Source: Lachnospiraceae bacterium (GTDB lineage Bacteria; Bacillota; Clostridia; Lachnospirales; Lachnospiraceae). Taken from it: DNA of 35,213 nucleotides. Every line of letters starts with the position of its first letter. The stretch's first letter is position 1. Under the pieces are notes generated by a model. That model saw only the letters and a program-made list of their open reading frames with translations, did not search any database and was not told the origin of the DNA. Shown one piece after another: positions 25,347-33,256 of the stretch. Made by a program: the position numbers and the translations under genes. Where the stretch lies: the NCBI GenBank assembly GCA_017461045.1, contig JAFTZJ010000009.1, positions 1 through 35,213 of the forward strand. Reading direction: 5' to 3'.

Positions 25347-26417
25347 ATGAGAAGATTAACGAAGAAGACAATGGCAATGGGTATGACAATAATTATGGGA
25401 CTTTCTTTGGCGTTAAGCGGTTGCGGTAAGGAAGAACTCCCGGAGGTGTCAGTACCTTCTACAGAAGCGATGAATTCTGCTGCTGATATTGAATTAATTA
25501 ACACAGAGGGTAAGGTTGTTAGTGATTTGACCGGTGAATGGGTAGATCCTGCCGTGAATAACAGACGCCCGGTTGCTATTATGATTAACAATATTGGAGA
25601 AGCTATGCCGCAGTCAGGAATCGGACAGGCAGATGTTATGTATGAAATGATTGTAGAGGGTGGCATTACCCGTTTAATGGCTGTTTTTTCTGATTACAGC
25701 GGTTTGGAAAAGATTGGACCGGTTCGTAGTGCAAGACAGTATTATGTACGTACCGCAGACCATATGGATGCTATTTTCTGTCACATTGGAACTTCAACCT
25801 TAGCAGATTCTGAGCTTGCTAGTAGTGGTGCAGACCATATGGATGGTATGGGCGGAATTGGTAATTATTTTATTTATCGTGATAATTCCAGAGTGGCACC
25901 ACATAACGCTTACACTTCAGAAGAAGGCTTAAATGAAGCTTTAGAGGTTAGTGGATTCAATATGGAACATGGATTAGGTTATGAGCCAATGTTCAGCTTT
26001 AATTCCAAGAATAAGGACATTGAAGGTGGTAGTCCTGCTAATAAGATTACAACCGCATTTAGTGCTTATCGTGCTCCTTGGTTTGAGTACAACGCAGAAG
26101 ATAAGCTGTACTATCGGTTCCAGTATGGAGAAGCTCAGATTGATGATGTAACCGGCGAACAGCTTCGTTACCAGAATGTATTGGTGCTTTACGCTGAGAC
26201 ATATTCGGTTGATGGTTATTTGATGGAAGTATGTAATGAAGGTTCCGGTGAGGGCTATTATGCAAGTAATGGTCAATATATTCCGATTACATGGAAATAT
26301 GCAAGTGAAACACTGCACTTCTATGATGCAAACGGTAATGATTTGATGATGAATCCTGGAAAAACCTGGGTAACCTTCTTTGATACCGCTAACAAGAGTG
26401 GCGTTACCTTTGAATAG
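25347..26417 (+). CDS. DUF3048 family lipoprotein (YerB-like)
   Basis: This 356-residue exported protein has a basic N-terminus (MRRLTKK), a hydrophobic stretch and a lipobox ending LSG-Cys26, so it should be lipid-anchored on the outside of the membrane. The mature part matches DUF3048 of the YerB type: an RRPVAIMINNIGEAMPQSGI start, the GITRLMAVFSDY and GPVRSARQYYV motifs, and a C-terminal region with WKYASETLHFYDANG. Function is unknown; the family is common in spore-forming Firmicutes. It starts 3 nt after ybeY and ends 9 nt before cdd, so it is embedded in that operon. AAAGG precedes the start. Confidence 0.92.
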   Translation: MRRLTKKTMAMGMTIIMGLSLALSGCGKEELPEVSVPSTEAMNSAADIELINTEGKVVSDLTGEWVDPAVNNRRPVAIMINNIGEAMPQSGIGQADVMYEMIVEGGITRLMAVFSDYSGLEKIGPVRSARQYYVRTADHMDAIFCHIGTSTLADSELASSGADHMDGMGGIGNYFIYRDNSRVAPHNAYTSEEGLNEALEVSGFNMEHGLGYEPMFSFNSKNKDIEGGSPANKITTAFSAYRAPWFEYNAEDKLYYRFQYGEAQIDDVTGEQLRYQNVLVLYAETYSVDGYLMEVCNEGSGEGYYASNGQYIPITWKYASETLHFYDANGNDLMMNPGKTWVTFFDTANKSGVTFE

Positions 26418-26426
26418 GAGTTTTAC

Positions 26427-26822
26427 ATGACTGAACGGGAATTATTGGACTATGCGAAGGAAGGAATGGAACGTGCTTATGCACCTTATTCCGGATTTCA
26501 AGTAGGCGCAGCTTTACTTGCAAAAAGTGGCAAGGTATATGTTGGCTGTAATATTGAAAATGCCTCTTTCGGCGCTACGAATTGTGCAGAGCGCACGGCT
26601 ATATTTAAGGCGGTTTCAGAAGGGGAATGTGAATTTGAAAGTATCGCTGTTGTATGCAGCGAAGGTAGGAAGGCATATCCATGTGGTATATGCCTTCAAG
26701 TAATGTCTGAATTCTTTCCAAATGGAACAGTAATTTTGGAAGATGAGACAGGTATTTTTACATATCAGGTAAATGAATTGTTACCGGGTGCCTTTCGATT
26801 AGATAGGAGACAGACAGAATGA
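26427..26822 (+). CDS. cdd: Cytidine deaminase
   Basis: This 131-residue enzyme converts cytidine and deoxycytidine to uridine and deoxyuridine for pyrimidine salvage. The zinc ligands Cys53, Cys86 and Cys89 and the catalytic Glu55 are all present (NCAERTA and PCGIC), at the same positions as in the tetrameric Bacillus enzyme. The substrate-binding GCNIENASFGATNCAE segment is intact. The length is normal. A TAGGAG site precedes the ATG. It overlaps the following flippase gene by 4 nt (ATGA), which implies coupled translation. Confidence 0.96.
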   Translation: MTERELLDYAKEGMERAYAPYSGFQVGAALLAKSGKVYVGCNIENASFGATNCAERTAIFKAVSEGECEFESIAVVCSEGRKAYPCGICLQVMSEFFPNGTVILEDETGIFTYQVNELLPGAFRLDRRQTE

Positions 26823-28474
26823 GTGGAACAAACGAAAAGCGTCAAGTAAATCAGCGAAATAACTTTTTGGTCCAGGGTAGTATTCTTGCTATTGCCGGCA
26901 TTATTGTACGAATCATTGGTATGGTCTACCGTATTCCGTTAACCAATATTATAGGTGACCGGGGGAATAGCTTGTATGACAGTGCATATTCTGCTTATAG
27001 TATTATTCTGATTATTTCTTCCTATAGCTTGCCGGTTGCTATATCCAAACTGATAGCTGCTAAGAATTCGAAGCATGAGTATGTAAATGCGAATCGTGTG
27101 TTTAAGGCCTCATTATTATATGCGGCGGTTGTTGGTTTGATAGCTTCCATCATATGTTTTGCATTTGCCCCTTGGTTGGTGAAGGCAGATGGTGCAGTTC
27201 CTGTTTTACGGGTTTTAGCACCGGTTATTTTCTTTTCTGCAATTCTGGGTACCTTCCGTGGATTGTTCCAAGGACAGGGAACTATGGTACCAACCTCTGT
27301 TTCACAGATATTTGAGCAGATTTTTAATGCCATTGTCAGTGTTTTAGCTGCTTTCTTATTGGTGCGTCCATTTATAAAGAATGATCCGGATGATTTATTG
27401 CCAACTCGTGGTGCAATGGGAAGTACTTTAGGTACCGGGGCCGGTGTTTTGGCAGGATTGGTGTTTGTTGCATTTGTGTTCTTTCTGTATTTACCGATGT
27501 TTAAGCAACGCTCCAATAAAGGACAACGAGCTCCGATTGATTCTTATGGAGTTATTTTAAAGAGCATAATTCTAACTGTAACACCGATGGTATTAAGCGC
27601 TACATTATACAATGTTAGCCCATTCATTGATAATTACATGATTTTTGCTGTTATGGAGAAACTGGGATATGCACAACCGGATATCCAATCTATGCATGGC
27701 ATTTATACCGGAAAATACCTTCTGATGGTGAATATTCCGGTTGCTATTGCTAATGCGTTATCTTCGGCAATGCTTCCGAATCTGGCAGCTGCTAAGGCTC
27801 GAGGTGATTCCGATGAAATTATTTCAAAATCTCAAATTACAATTAAAGTGACTATGATGATTGCGATTCCATGCACAGTTGGTTTGGCTGTTTTAGGTGG
27901 ACCGGTGATTCAGTTAATCTTTGGAAGAAGCATTGCATATCCGGACTTGGCCGGACGGTTATTGTTATTTGGTAGTGGTTTTGTATTATTCTTTGCGTTA
28001 TCAACGGTTACCAATGCTATTTTACAGGCAACTGACCATTTGAATCTGCCGGTAATTCATTCCTCTATTGCGTTGGTAATTCATACAATATTGGCATTTG
28101 TATTTATGCGTGCATTTAACATGAATGTCTGGGGATTAATGTTTTCAACCATCGCATTTGCATTCGTTTTATGTGTGTTAAATATTATTGCCTTACGACG
28201 GAAGGTAGGCTTCCGGATGGAATGGAAAAAAACATTCGCGATTCCACTATTGGCTTCTGCTTTTATGGGAATCATGTGCTGGGGCGGATATTATGTAGTG
28301 CATTATTTTACCGGTAGCAATGCATTTGGTTTTATTGTTGCATTTATAATGGGGGTTATTACTTATTTTGTTGCGTTATTGCTGTTTGACGGCGTAACGG
28401 AACAAGAACTTGAGAATATACCGAAGGGACATTTGATAACCAAGGTTCTTCGGAAACTGAATATATTTGAATAG
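26819..28474 (+). CDS. MurJ/SpoVB-type lipid flippase (MOP superfamily)
   Basis: This 551-residue membrane protein has about fourteen helices and belongs to the polysaccharide-transporter branch of the MOP superfamily (YtgP/MurJ, SpoVB). Such proteins flip lipid-linked wall precursors across the cytoplasmic membrane. The N-terminal signature (QGSILAIAGIIVRIIGMVYRIP) is typical, as are GTFRGLFQGQGTMVPTSVSQIFEQ and VNIPVAIANALSSAMLPNLAAA. Sequence alone does not decide between the vegetative MurJ role and the sporulation-specific SpoVB role, so no symbol is given. It overlaps cdd by 4 nt and ends 10 nt before a terminator. A basic N-terminal tail of about 15 residues precedes the first helix. 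Confidence 0.92.
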   Translation: MSGTNEKRQVNQRNNFLVQGSILAIAGIIVRIIGMVYRIPLTNIIGDRGNSLYDSAYSAYSIILIISSYSLPVAISKLIAAKNSKHEYVNANRVFKASLLYAAVVGLIASIICFAFAPWLVKADGAVPVLRVLAPVIFFSAILGTFRGLFQGQGTMVPTSVSQIFEQIFNAIVSVLAAFLLVRPFIKNDPDDLLPTRGAMGSTLGTGAGVLAGLVFVAFVFFLYLPMFKQRSNKGQRAPIDSYGVILKSIILTVTPMVLSATLYNVSPFIDNYMIFAVMEKLGYAQPDIQSMHGIYTGKYLLMVNIPVAIANALSSAMLPNLAAAKARGDSDEIISKSQITIKVTMMIAIPCTVGLAVLGGPVIQLIFGRSIAYPDLAGRLLLFGSGFVLFFALSTVTNAILQATDHLNLPVIHSSIALVIHTILAFVFMRAFNMNVWGLMFSTIAFAFVLCVLNIIALRRKVGFRMEWKKTFAIPLLASAFMGIMCWGGYYVVHYFTGSNAFGFIVAFIMGVITYFVALLLFDGVTEQELENIPKGHLITKVLRKLNIFE

Positions 28475-28484
28475 GGTGTAGTAG

Positions 28485-28509
28485 GACAGATTCTTCGGAA
28501 TCTGTCTTT
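28485..28509 (+). terminator. Terminator after the flippase gene
   Basis: GACAGATTC-TTCG-GAATCTGTC (28485-28506) is a perfect 9-bp stem with a stable UUCG tetraloop, followed by TTTG. The T-run is short but the hairpin is strong. It closes the ybeY to flippase operon. Confidence 0.8.
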
Positions 28510-28540
28510 GCCATGTAATCCTTTATCTTTCTTTATGTGT

Positions 28541-28569
28541 GATTAAAGTTTGAACTTTCGGACATAATC
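28541..28569 (+). promoter_or_regulatory. Possible forespore (sigma-G/F-like) promoter of the BofC-like gene
   Basis: GATTA (28541-28545), 17 bp, then CATAATC (28563-28569) resembles the sigma-G pattern GHATR-N17/18-CATAMTA. The extended GGACATAATC also fits the sigma-F -10. The palindrome AAAGTTTGAACTTT (28545-28558) fills the spacer. The start site would be within a few bases of the ribosome site, which is tight. Confidence 0.3.
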
Positions 28570-28588
28570 CAAGCAGGAGGAAGAGATT

Positions 28589-29185
28589 ATGTGGAGAAAA
28601 TTAGTTTTGATTGTTGTATTAGTATCCCTGTTGAGTGTTTTGGGTTCCCAGATATTTTACTTGAGAAAGATACTTGTATCTTCCGGTGAGCAAGGCTGGA
28701 GGGAAGATACAGAAGAAAGTGTGGAAGCGGGCAGCGATTCCGGTAAAATTACGGAATCAACGGTAGTTATAACCGAATGTTACGATGCTCACGGACATTT
28801 GACAGGACGTCAGGAAACCCTTGCGGGCACTGAATTATTAGGAAATAACCGATTGGATATGGTACTGTATGCAGGTTCTTATTTGGAACAGGCTTCAGAG
28901 GAGGAATTACAAGCCGGATTGGAACGGGTAGAATTAGAAGCTTATTCTTCCGATTCCATTACTCTGGCAAAGTATTATGGAGAACCGGTTGAATCAGAGG
29001 GGTATTTCATCGGAGTGAAAGACAATGCAGTTATTGTGTATTTGGAGGACCGTTCAGAGGTATATGAGTACACGAATATTGAGATGTGGACGTTGCCGGA
29101 GGCAGTACAGTCTCAATTGGTAGAGGGCATTTATGTGGATAACGAGCAGGAATTGTTTGATTTTTTGCAAACCTATTCCAGTTGA
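28589..29185 (+). CDS. Membrane-anchored protein with BofC-like C-terminal domain
   Basis: This 198-residue protein has a short basic start and one hydrophobic segment (about 5-25), then a charged linker and an extracytoplasmic domain. The last 60 residues (GYFIGVKDNAVIVYL, then TNIEMWTLPEAVQSQLVEGIY and EQELFDFLQTYSS) follow the pattern of the BofC C-terminal domain. In Bacillus, BofC is secreted from the forespore and restrains the SpoIVB protease that triggers sigma-K activation. Whether this homologue does the same is inference, and it could be a related regulator. AGGAGG precedes the ATG. It lies behind a terminator, so it has its own promoter, possibly forespore-specific. Confidence 0.7.
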   Translation: MWRKLVLIVVLVSLLSVLGSQIFYLRKILVSSGEQGWREDTEESVEAGSDSGKITESTVVITECYDAHGHLTGRQETLAGTELLGNNRLDMVLYAGSYLEQASEEELQAGLERVELEAYSSDSITLAKYYGEPVESEGYFIGVKDNAVIVYLEDRSEVYEYTNIEMWTLPEAVQSQLVEGIYVDNEQELFDFLQTYSS

Positions 29186-29243
29186 TAAATTAATGAAATT
29201 AAAGTTTTCGTTTGAATAAACGAATCAGATAAGGGTGAGAGAT

Positions 29244-30479
29244 ATGCTAGAGGTTATTATTGTTGGAGGCGGTGCTTCCGGTTTGTTGTGTGGAATTGAA
29301 AGCGTAAAACGCGGAAAACAATGCTTGATTATTGAGCAAAAGGAGAAAGTAGGAAAGAAGCTGTATGCAACCGGTAACGGAAAATGCAATTTTGCCAATC
29401 GTGTTGTGGAAAAGTCTTGTTATCATACTGTTTCTTCAGAAGATGCAAATCGGATTGGTTCTTTTGTAAATGATCAATTATGTAAGGAGATTGAACAATA
29501 CTTTTTGGAATTAGGTATACCGGTGTATGAGAGACAGGGATATCTGTACCCCCGTTCTGAGCAGGCTGCAATTGTAGTTCGTGCTTTGGAGGATGCATTT
29601 ACAGCAAAAGGTGGCAAAATTCACTGTGATGAATCGGTTCAATACGTTAAAGCCAATTCCGACGGAACCTTTTGTGTAGGGACCGATAAAAGCATATATG
29701 AAACCAAGCAAGTTGTACTGGCTACCGGAGGTGCTGCTTCTCCGAAACTAGGTAGTGACGGAAGGGGATATTCTTTTGCAAAATCTCTAGGTCATACAGT
29801 TACCCCTTGTGTGCCGTCTCTTTGCGGTGTGAAATGCAAAGCTGCCGGTTGGAACCGCTTACAAGGTGTACGGGCAAAAGGCAGGGTAGAAGCTTGGATT
29901 GGAAATAAGAAACTTGCTGAGGATGTTGGCGAGATTCAATTTACACAGTACGGCATTTCGGGAATTGTTGTGTTCAATTTGTCCCGCTATGCTGCCTTAG
30001 GGTTACTGGAAAATAAAAAGGTTGTATTTCGATTGGATTTACTTCCGGATTATTCAGAAAATGAATTGGTTAGTTTGTTGCAAAACATGCAGAAAACCTG
30101 CGGTTATCAGTCTATTTGTCATGTCTTAAGCGGCTTTTTACCGGATAAGTTAGCTGTATATTTATTAAAGGATAGCAGGATTGTGAATGATATAAACGAT
30201 TCCCTATCAATAAAAGCATTATCAATATCACAATTACAGCAAATTGCTAGTGCCTGTAAGGGCTTAAGTTTGAAAATTACGGAAACCAATTCCTTTGAGC
30301 AGGCACAGGTAACAGCCGGTGGAGTACCGTTAAAGGAAATCAATCCGGATACTATGGAGTCTAAGAAGGTTCCCGGATGCTATCTGGTTGGTGAGTTACT
30401 GGATGTGGATGGAATATGCGGAGGATATAATCTGATGTGGGCATGGGAAACCGGCAGAAGGGCAGGACAAAATCTATGA
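29244..30479 (+). CDS. FAD-dependent oxidoreductase, YhiN/HI0933 family
   Basis: This 411-residue flavoprotein starts with an FAD-binding Rossmann motif (IIVGGGASGLLCGIES) and the family hallmark GKKLYATGNGKCNFAN. It ends with the second FAD contact (GELLDVDGICGGYNLMWAW). The reaction of this family (BaiN/YhiN-like) is not firmly known; some gut members have been linked with bile-acid or other reductions. The ATG at 29244 is chosen because AAGGG lies 8 nt upstream; the GTG at 29235 overlaps that site. A 7-bp hairpin (29207-29224) precedes it. The stop overlaps the start of the next flavoprotein gene (ATGA), so the two are translationally coupled. Confidence 0.9.
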   Translation: MLEVIIVGGGASGLLCGIESVKRGKQCLIIEQKEKVGKKLYATGNGKCNFANRVVEKSCYHTVSSEDANRIGSFVNDQLCKEIEQYFLELGIPVYERQGYLYPRSEQAAIVVRALEDAFTAKGGKIHCDESVQYVKANSDGTFCVGTDKSIYETKQVVLATGGAASPKLGSDGRGYSFAKSLGHTVTPCVPSLCGVKCKAAGWNRLQGVRAKGRVEAWIGNKKLAEDVGEIQFTQYGISGIVVFNLSRYAALGLLENKKVVFRLDLLPDYSENELVSLLQNMQKTCGYQSICHVLSGFLPDKLAVYLLKDSRIVNDINDSLSIKALSISQLQQIASACKGLSLKITETNSFEQAQVTAGGVPLKEINPDTMESKKVPGCYLVGELLDVDGICGGYNLMWAWETGRRAGQNL

Positions 30480-32113
30480 GAATGCTTCGAATTAATCAAA
30501 TTAAACTGCCGGTTCGTCACAACTCGGAGGACTTAGATCGTGCAGTGCAAAGACAGTTACATATGAAAACTATCCCTGCATACACCATTGTTAAACAATC
30601 CCTGGATGCCAGAGAAAAGGACCGTCTTCGATATATTTATTGCGTTGAAGTAGTGGCTGATTTGCTGAAGGAATCGCAAGTCAAAAGGTCGGTTGCTGAT
30701 AAAAACATTATGTTAACAGACAGAAAGGATTATGATTTTCATCAAGTGATTTCTGATGAAGATTCTGGTGTGAAAAAAGGACTTTTACACCCACCTGTAA
30801 TCGTTGGTAGCGGACCAGCAGGACTGTTTTGTGGTTATCAGTTAGCCAAAGCCGGTTATTGTCCTTTGATTATTGAGCGTGGTTTACCGGTAGAACAGCG
30901 TGTAGATGCCATAGAAGCGTATTGGATCAGCGGAATCTTAAATCCGGAATGTAATGTACAGTTTGGAGAAGGTGGCGCCGGTACATTTTCCGATGGTAAA
31001 TTAAATACCATGATTAAGGACAAGATGGGACGAATTGACGAGGTTTTGCGGACCTTTGTTACATTTGGGGCCCCTGCAGATATTCGATATGTGAATAAGC
31101 CGCATATTGGTACAGATATATTACGTAATGTAGTAGAGAATATGCGAAAGGAAATCATTCGTTTGGGAGGTCGAGTGCAGTTTCAGACAAAATTCATGGA
31201 TTTGAATCTGGATTCTGATGCGCACCTGCAATCCATTGTGGTTGAGCAAGGTGGGACTTCTCAAGTAATTCCGTGTGAATGTTTAATTCTTGCGATTGGT
31301 CATAGTGCAAGAGATACCTTTTATCAATTGCAGGCCAAAGGATTGTATATGACACCAAAGGCCTTTGCGGTTGGTCTTCGAATTGAGCATCCGGCTGAAA
31401 TGATTCAAAGCTCACAGTACGGAACCTCTGAGGAGGCAGCCTATTTGCCGGCTGCTGATTATAAGTTAACCCATCAAACGCCGGAAGGTCGGGCAGTATA
31501 TTCCTTCTGTATGTGTCCCGGTGGGCATATTGTAGATGCGTCTTCAGAACCCGGTCAAATTGCCGTGAATGGTATGAGTTATCGTGGTCGAGACGCCAAG
31601 AACTCCAATAGTGCAATTGTAGTGAACGTGACACCGGAGGATTTTGAAGGGGAAGGACCTCTTGCGGGGATAGAATTCCAGAGAAAATGGGAAAAAGCTG
31701 CTTATGATGCCGGTGGCGGTAAAATTCCGTTACAGTTATTCGGAGATTATAAGGTAGGTCGCAAAACGACAAAATTGGGTGAAATCCAGCCGGATTTGAA
31801 AGGTCAATATGCCTTTGCTGACTTGAATGATTGTTTGCCTAATTACGTGAATAATGCTATAATTAATGGAATTATGTCTTTCGAGCAGAAGATAACCGGA
31901 TTTGCTCGGGAGGATGCTGTTTTATGCGGCATAGAAAGCCGAACTTCTTCTCCGGTTCGTATGGAACGGAATTCGGATTTTCATAGTAATATTGCCGGGA
32001 TTTATCCTTGTGGAGAGGGTGCCGGTTATGCTGGAGGTATTACCTCAGCGGCAGTAGATGGAATCAAGGTTGCAGAGGCAGTTGCCAAGCAGTGCCGACC
32101 GGATTATTTATAA
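30476..32113 (+). CDS. FAD-dependent dehydrogenase, COG2509 type
   Basis: This 545-residue flavoprotein has an N-terminal domain (about 1-95, MLRINQIKLPV start) typical of the uncharacterised FAD-dependent dehydrogenase group. A Rossmann FAD motif (VIVGSGPAGLFCGYQLAKAG) and the conserved NVQFGEGGAGTFSDGKLNT segment follow. Further conserved blocks are SFCMCPGGHIV and the C-terminal GEGAGYAGGITSAAVDG flavin contact. The physiological substrate is unknown. Its start overlaps the YhiN-type gene by 4 nt, so expression is coupled; a second ATG two codons later is also possible. The pair of unrelated flavoproteins is often adjacent in Clostridia. It ends 51 nt before proB. Confidence 0.9.
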   Translation: MRMLRINQIKLPVRHNSEDLDRAVQRQLHMKTIPAYTIVKQSLDAREKDRLRYIYCVEVVADLLKESQVKRSVADKNIMLTDRKDYDFHQVISDEDSGVKKGLLHPPVIVGSGPAGLFCGYQLAKAGYCPLIIERGLPVEQRVDAIEAYWISGILNPECNVQFGEGGAGTFSDGKLNTMIKDKMGRIDEVLRTFVTFGAPADIRYVNKPHIGTDILRNVVENMRKEIIRLGGRVQFQTKFMDLNLDSDAHLQSIVVEQGGTSQVIPCECLILAIGHSARDTFYQLQAKGLYMTPKAFAVGLRIEHPAEMIQSSQYGTSEEAAYLPAADYKLTHQTPEGRAVYSFCMCPGGHIVDASSEPGQIAVNGMSYRGRDAKNSNSAIVVNVTPEDFEGEGPLAGIEFQRKWEKAAYDAGGGKIPLQLFGDYKVGRKTTKLGEIQPDLKGQYAFADLNDCLPNYVNNAIINGIMSFEQKITGFAREDAVLCGIESRTSSPVRMERNSDFHSNIAGIYPCGEGAGYAGGITSAAVDGIKVAEAVAKQCRPDYL

Positions 32114-32164
32114 TGCCGGACATATACAAAATGATAAATTTGGAAAAACATAAAGGAGTATGAC

Positions 32165-33013
32165 ATGAGTAGAGTACGTGAACAATTAGCAAGAAAGAAT
32201 CGAATTGTAGTGAAAATCGGTTCTTCCTCTTTGGTACATAGCAATACACAGAACCTGGACTATGTTAAATTAGAAAAACTGGTGCGTTTTCTGTGTGATT
32301 TGAGAAATCAGGGAAAGGATGTCATTTTGGTGTCATCCGGTGCCATTGGCGTAGGTGCAAAATCCCTAGGCTTATTTGAGCGACCGAGAACCACTTCCTT
32401 GAAACAGGCTTGTGCGGCAGTCGGACAGGGACAGTTAATGATGGTGTATCAGAAGTTGTTTTCTGAATATCATCAGGTATCTGCTCATGTGTTGTTGACC
32501 TTTGATGTTATTTCTTCGGAGGAACGCAGACGGAATTCCATTAATACGTTTAATGAATTGTTGCAGTTAGGCATCATTCCGGTTGTGAATGAGAATGATA
32601 CTGTTGCGACAGAAGAAATTGAATTTGGTGATAATGATACCTTGTCAGCAATTGTAGCTGCATTGGTAAAAGCAGATTGTCTGGTAATTATGTCGGATAT
32701 AGACGGACTTTACACTGATGATCCACATTATAACAAGGATGCAGTATTGATTTCGGAAGTAGAAGAAATCAATGAGGAATTAGAAGCCATGGCGAAAGGC
32801 GCCAGCTCGAATTTAGGCACCGGTGGTATGGCTACGAAAATTGCTGCAGCTTCCATTGCAACAGCAGTCGGAGCGGATATGGTAATTCTGAATGGTGAAC
32901 GAATTGAGATATTAAATGAGTTGTTCCAAGGAGAGGATGTGGGAACCATTTTCCATGCCCACCCGGAATTGCATTTCAAAATAGAAGATTATGTGAAGGA
33001 GGTTCATAAATAA
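32165..33013 (+). CDS. proB: Glutamate 5-kinase without PUA domain
   Basis: This 282-residue enzyme catalyses the first step of proline synthesis, ATP-dependent phosphorylation of L-glutamate to gamma-glutamyl phosphate. The amino-acid-kinase fold is complete: the IVVKIGSSSLV phosphate-binding start, VSSGAIGVGAKSLGL, the VNENDTVATEEIEFGDND substrate loop and the GTGGMATKIAAA motif. The protein stops there; the C-terminal PUA domain of about 80-100 residues found in Escherichia coli ProB (367 residues) is missing. AAAGGAG precedes the ATG. The DUF896 gene starts on the very next base, and the ProA-containing fusion follows, giving a proline operon. Confidence 0.96.
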   Translation: MSRVREQLARKNRIVVKIGSSSLVHSNTQNLDYVKLEKLVRFLCDLRNQGKDVILVSSGAIGVGAKSLGLFERPRTTSLKQACAAVGQGQLMMVYQKLFSEYHQVSAHVLLTFDVISSEERRRNSINTFNELLQLGIIPVVNENDTVATEEIEFGDNDTLSAIVAALVKADCLVIMSDIDGLYTDDPHYNKDAVLISEVEEINEELEAMAKGASSNLGTGGMATKIAAASIATAVGADMVILNGERIEILNELFQGEDVGTIFHAHPELHFKIEDYVKEVHK

Positions 33014-33256
33014 ATGACCGACGAAAAAGTAGCACGTATAAATGAGTTATATCATAAATCGAAAACACCGGAAGGGTTAACAGAGGAAGAAAAGGAAGAG
33101 CAGGCAACACTTCGTAAGGAGTATGTAGCGGCTTTTCGCAGAAATCTACGAAATACCTTAGATAATACAGTTGTTGAGTATCCGGATGGTACCGTAAAAA
33201 ATCTAAAGGAAGTTGGGATGAAACATGCAAAAATACAGCGCACAGATGACAAATAA
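33014..33256 (+). CDS. DUF896 family protein (YnzC-like)
   Basis: This 80-residue helical protein matches the DUF896/YnzC family. It has an N-terminal helical hairpin (INELYHKSKTPEGLTEEEKE) followed by the conserved QATLRKEYVAAFRRNLR segment. Family members are small cytoplasmic proteins; a Bacillus homologue has been associated with the SOS response, but no biochemical role is settled. It begins immediately after the proB stop, using an AAGGAGG inside proB 11 nt upstream. Its last 32 bases overlap the start of the next gene in another frame, so all three are translationally linked. The acidic/basic tail after residue 60 is longer than in some relatives. Confidence 0.88.
   Translation: MTDEKVARINELYHKSKTPEGLTEEEKEEQATLRKEYVAAFRRNLRNTLDNTVVEYPDGTVKNLKEVGMKHAKIQRTDDK

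Noticed and set aside
27022-27516. 164-codon minus-strand frame
   Set aside because: Antisense to the flippase gene; the Lys/Thr/Pro-rich translation is what arises opposite membrane helices.
28485-28588. Riboswitch or T-box upstream of the BofC-like gene
   Set aside because: Only a simple UUCG hairpin and a short palindrome are present; no conserved riboswitch core is visible and the space is too short.
31194-31772. 192-codon open frame on the minus strand
   Set aside because: It lies wholly inside the COG2509 flavoprotein gene, whose motifs are unmistakable, and its translation has no domain character or ribosome site.
32114-32164. Proline-operon attenuator or separate promoter before proB
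   Set aside because: The 51-nt gap holds only a ribosome site; no hairpin or convincing -35/-10 pair was found.
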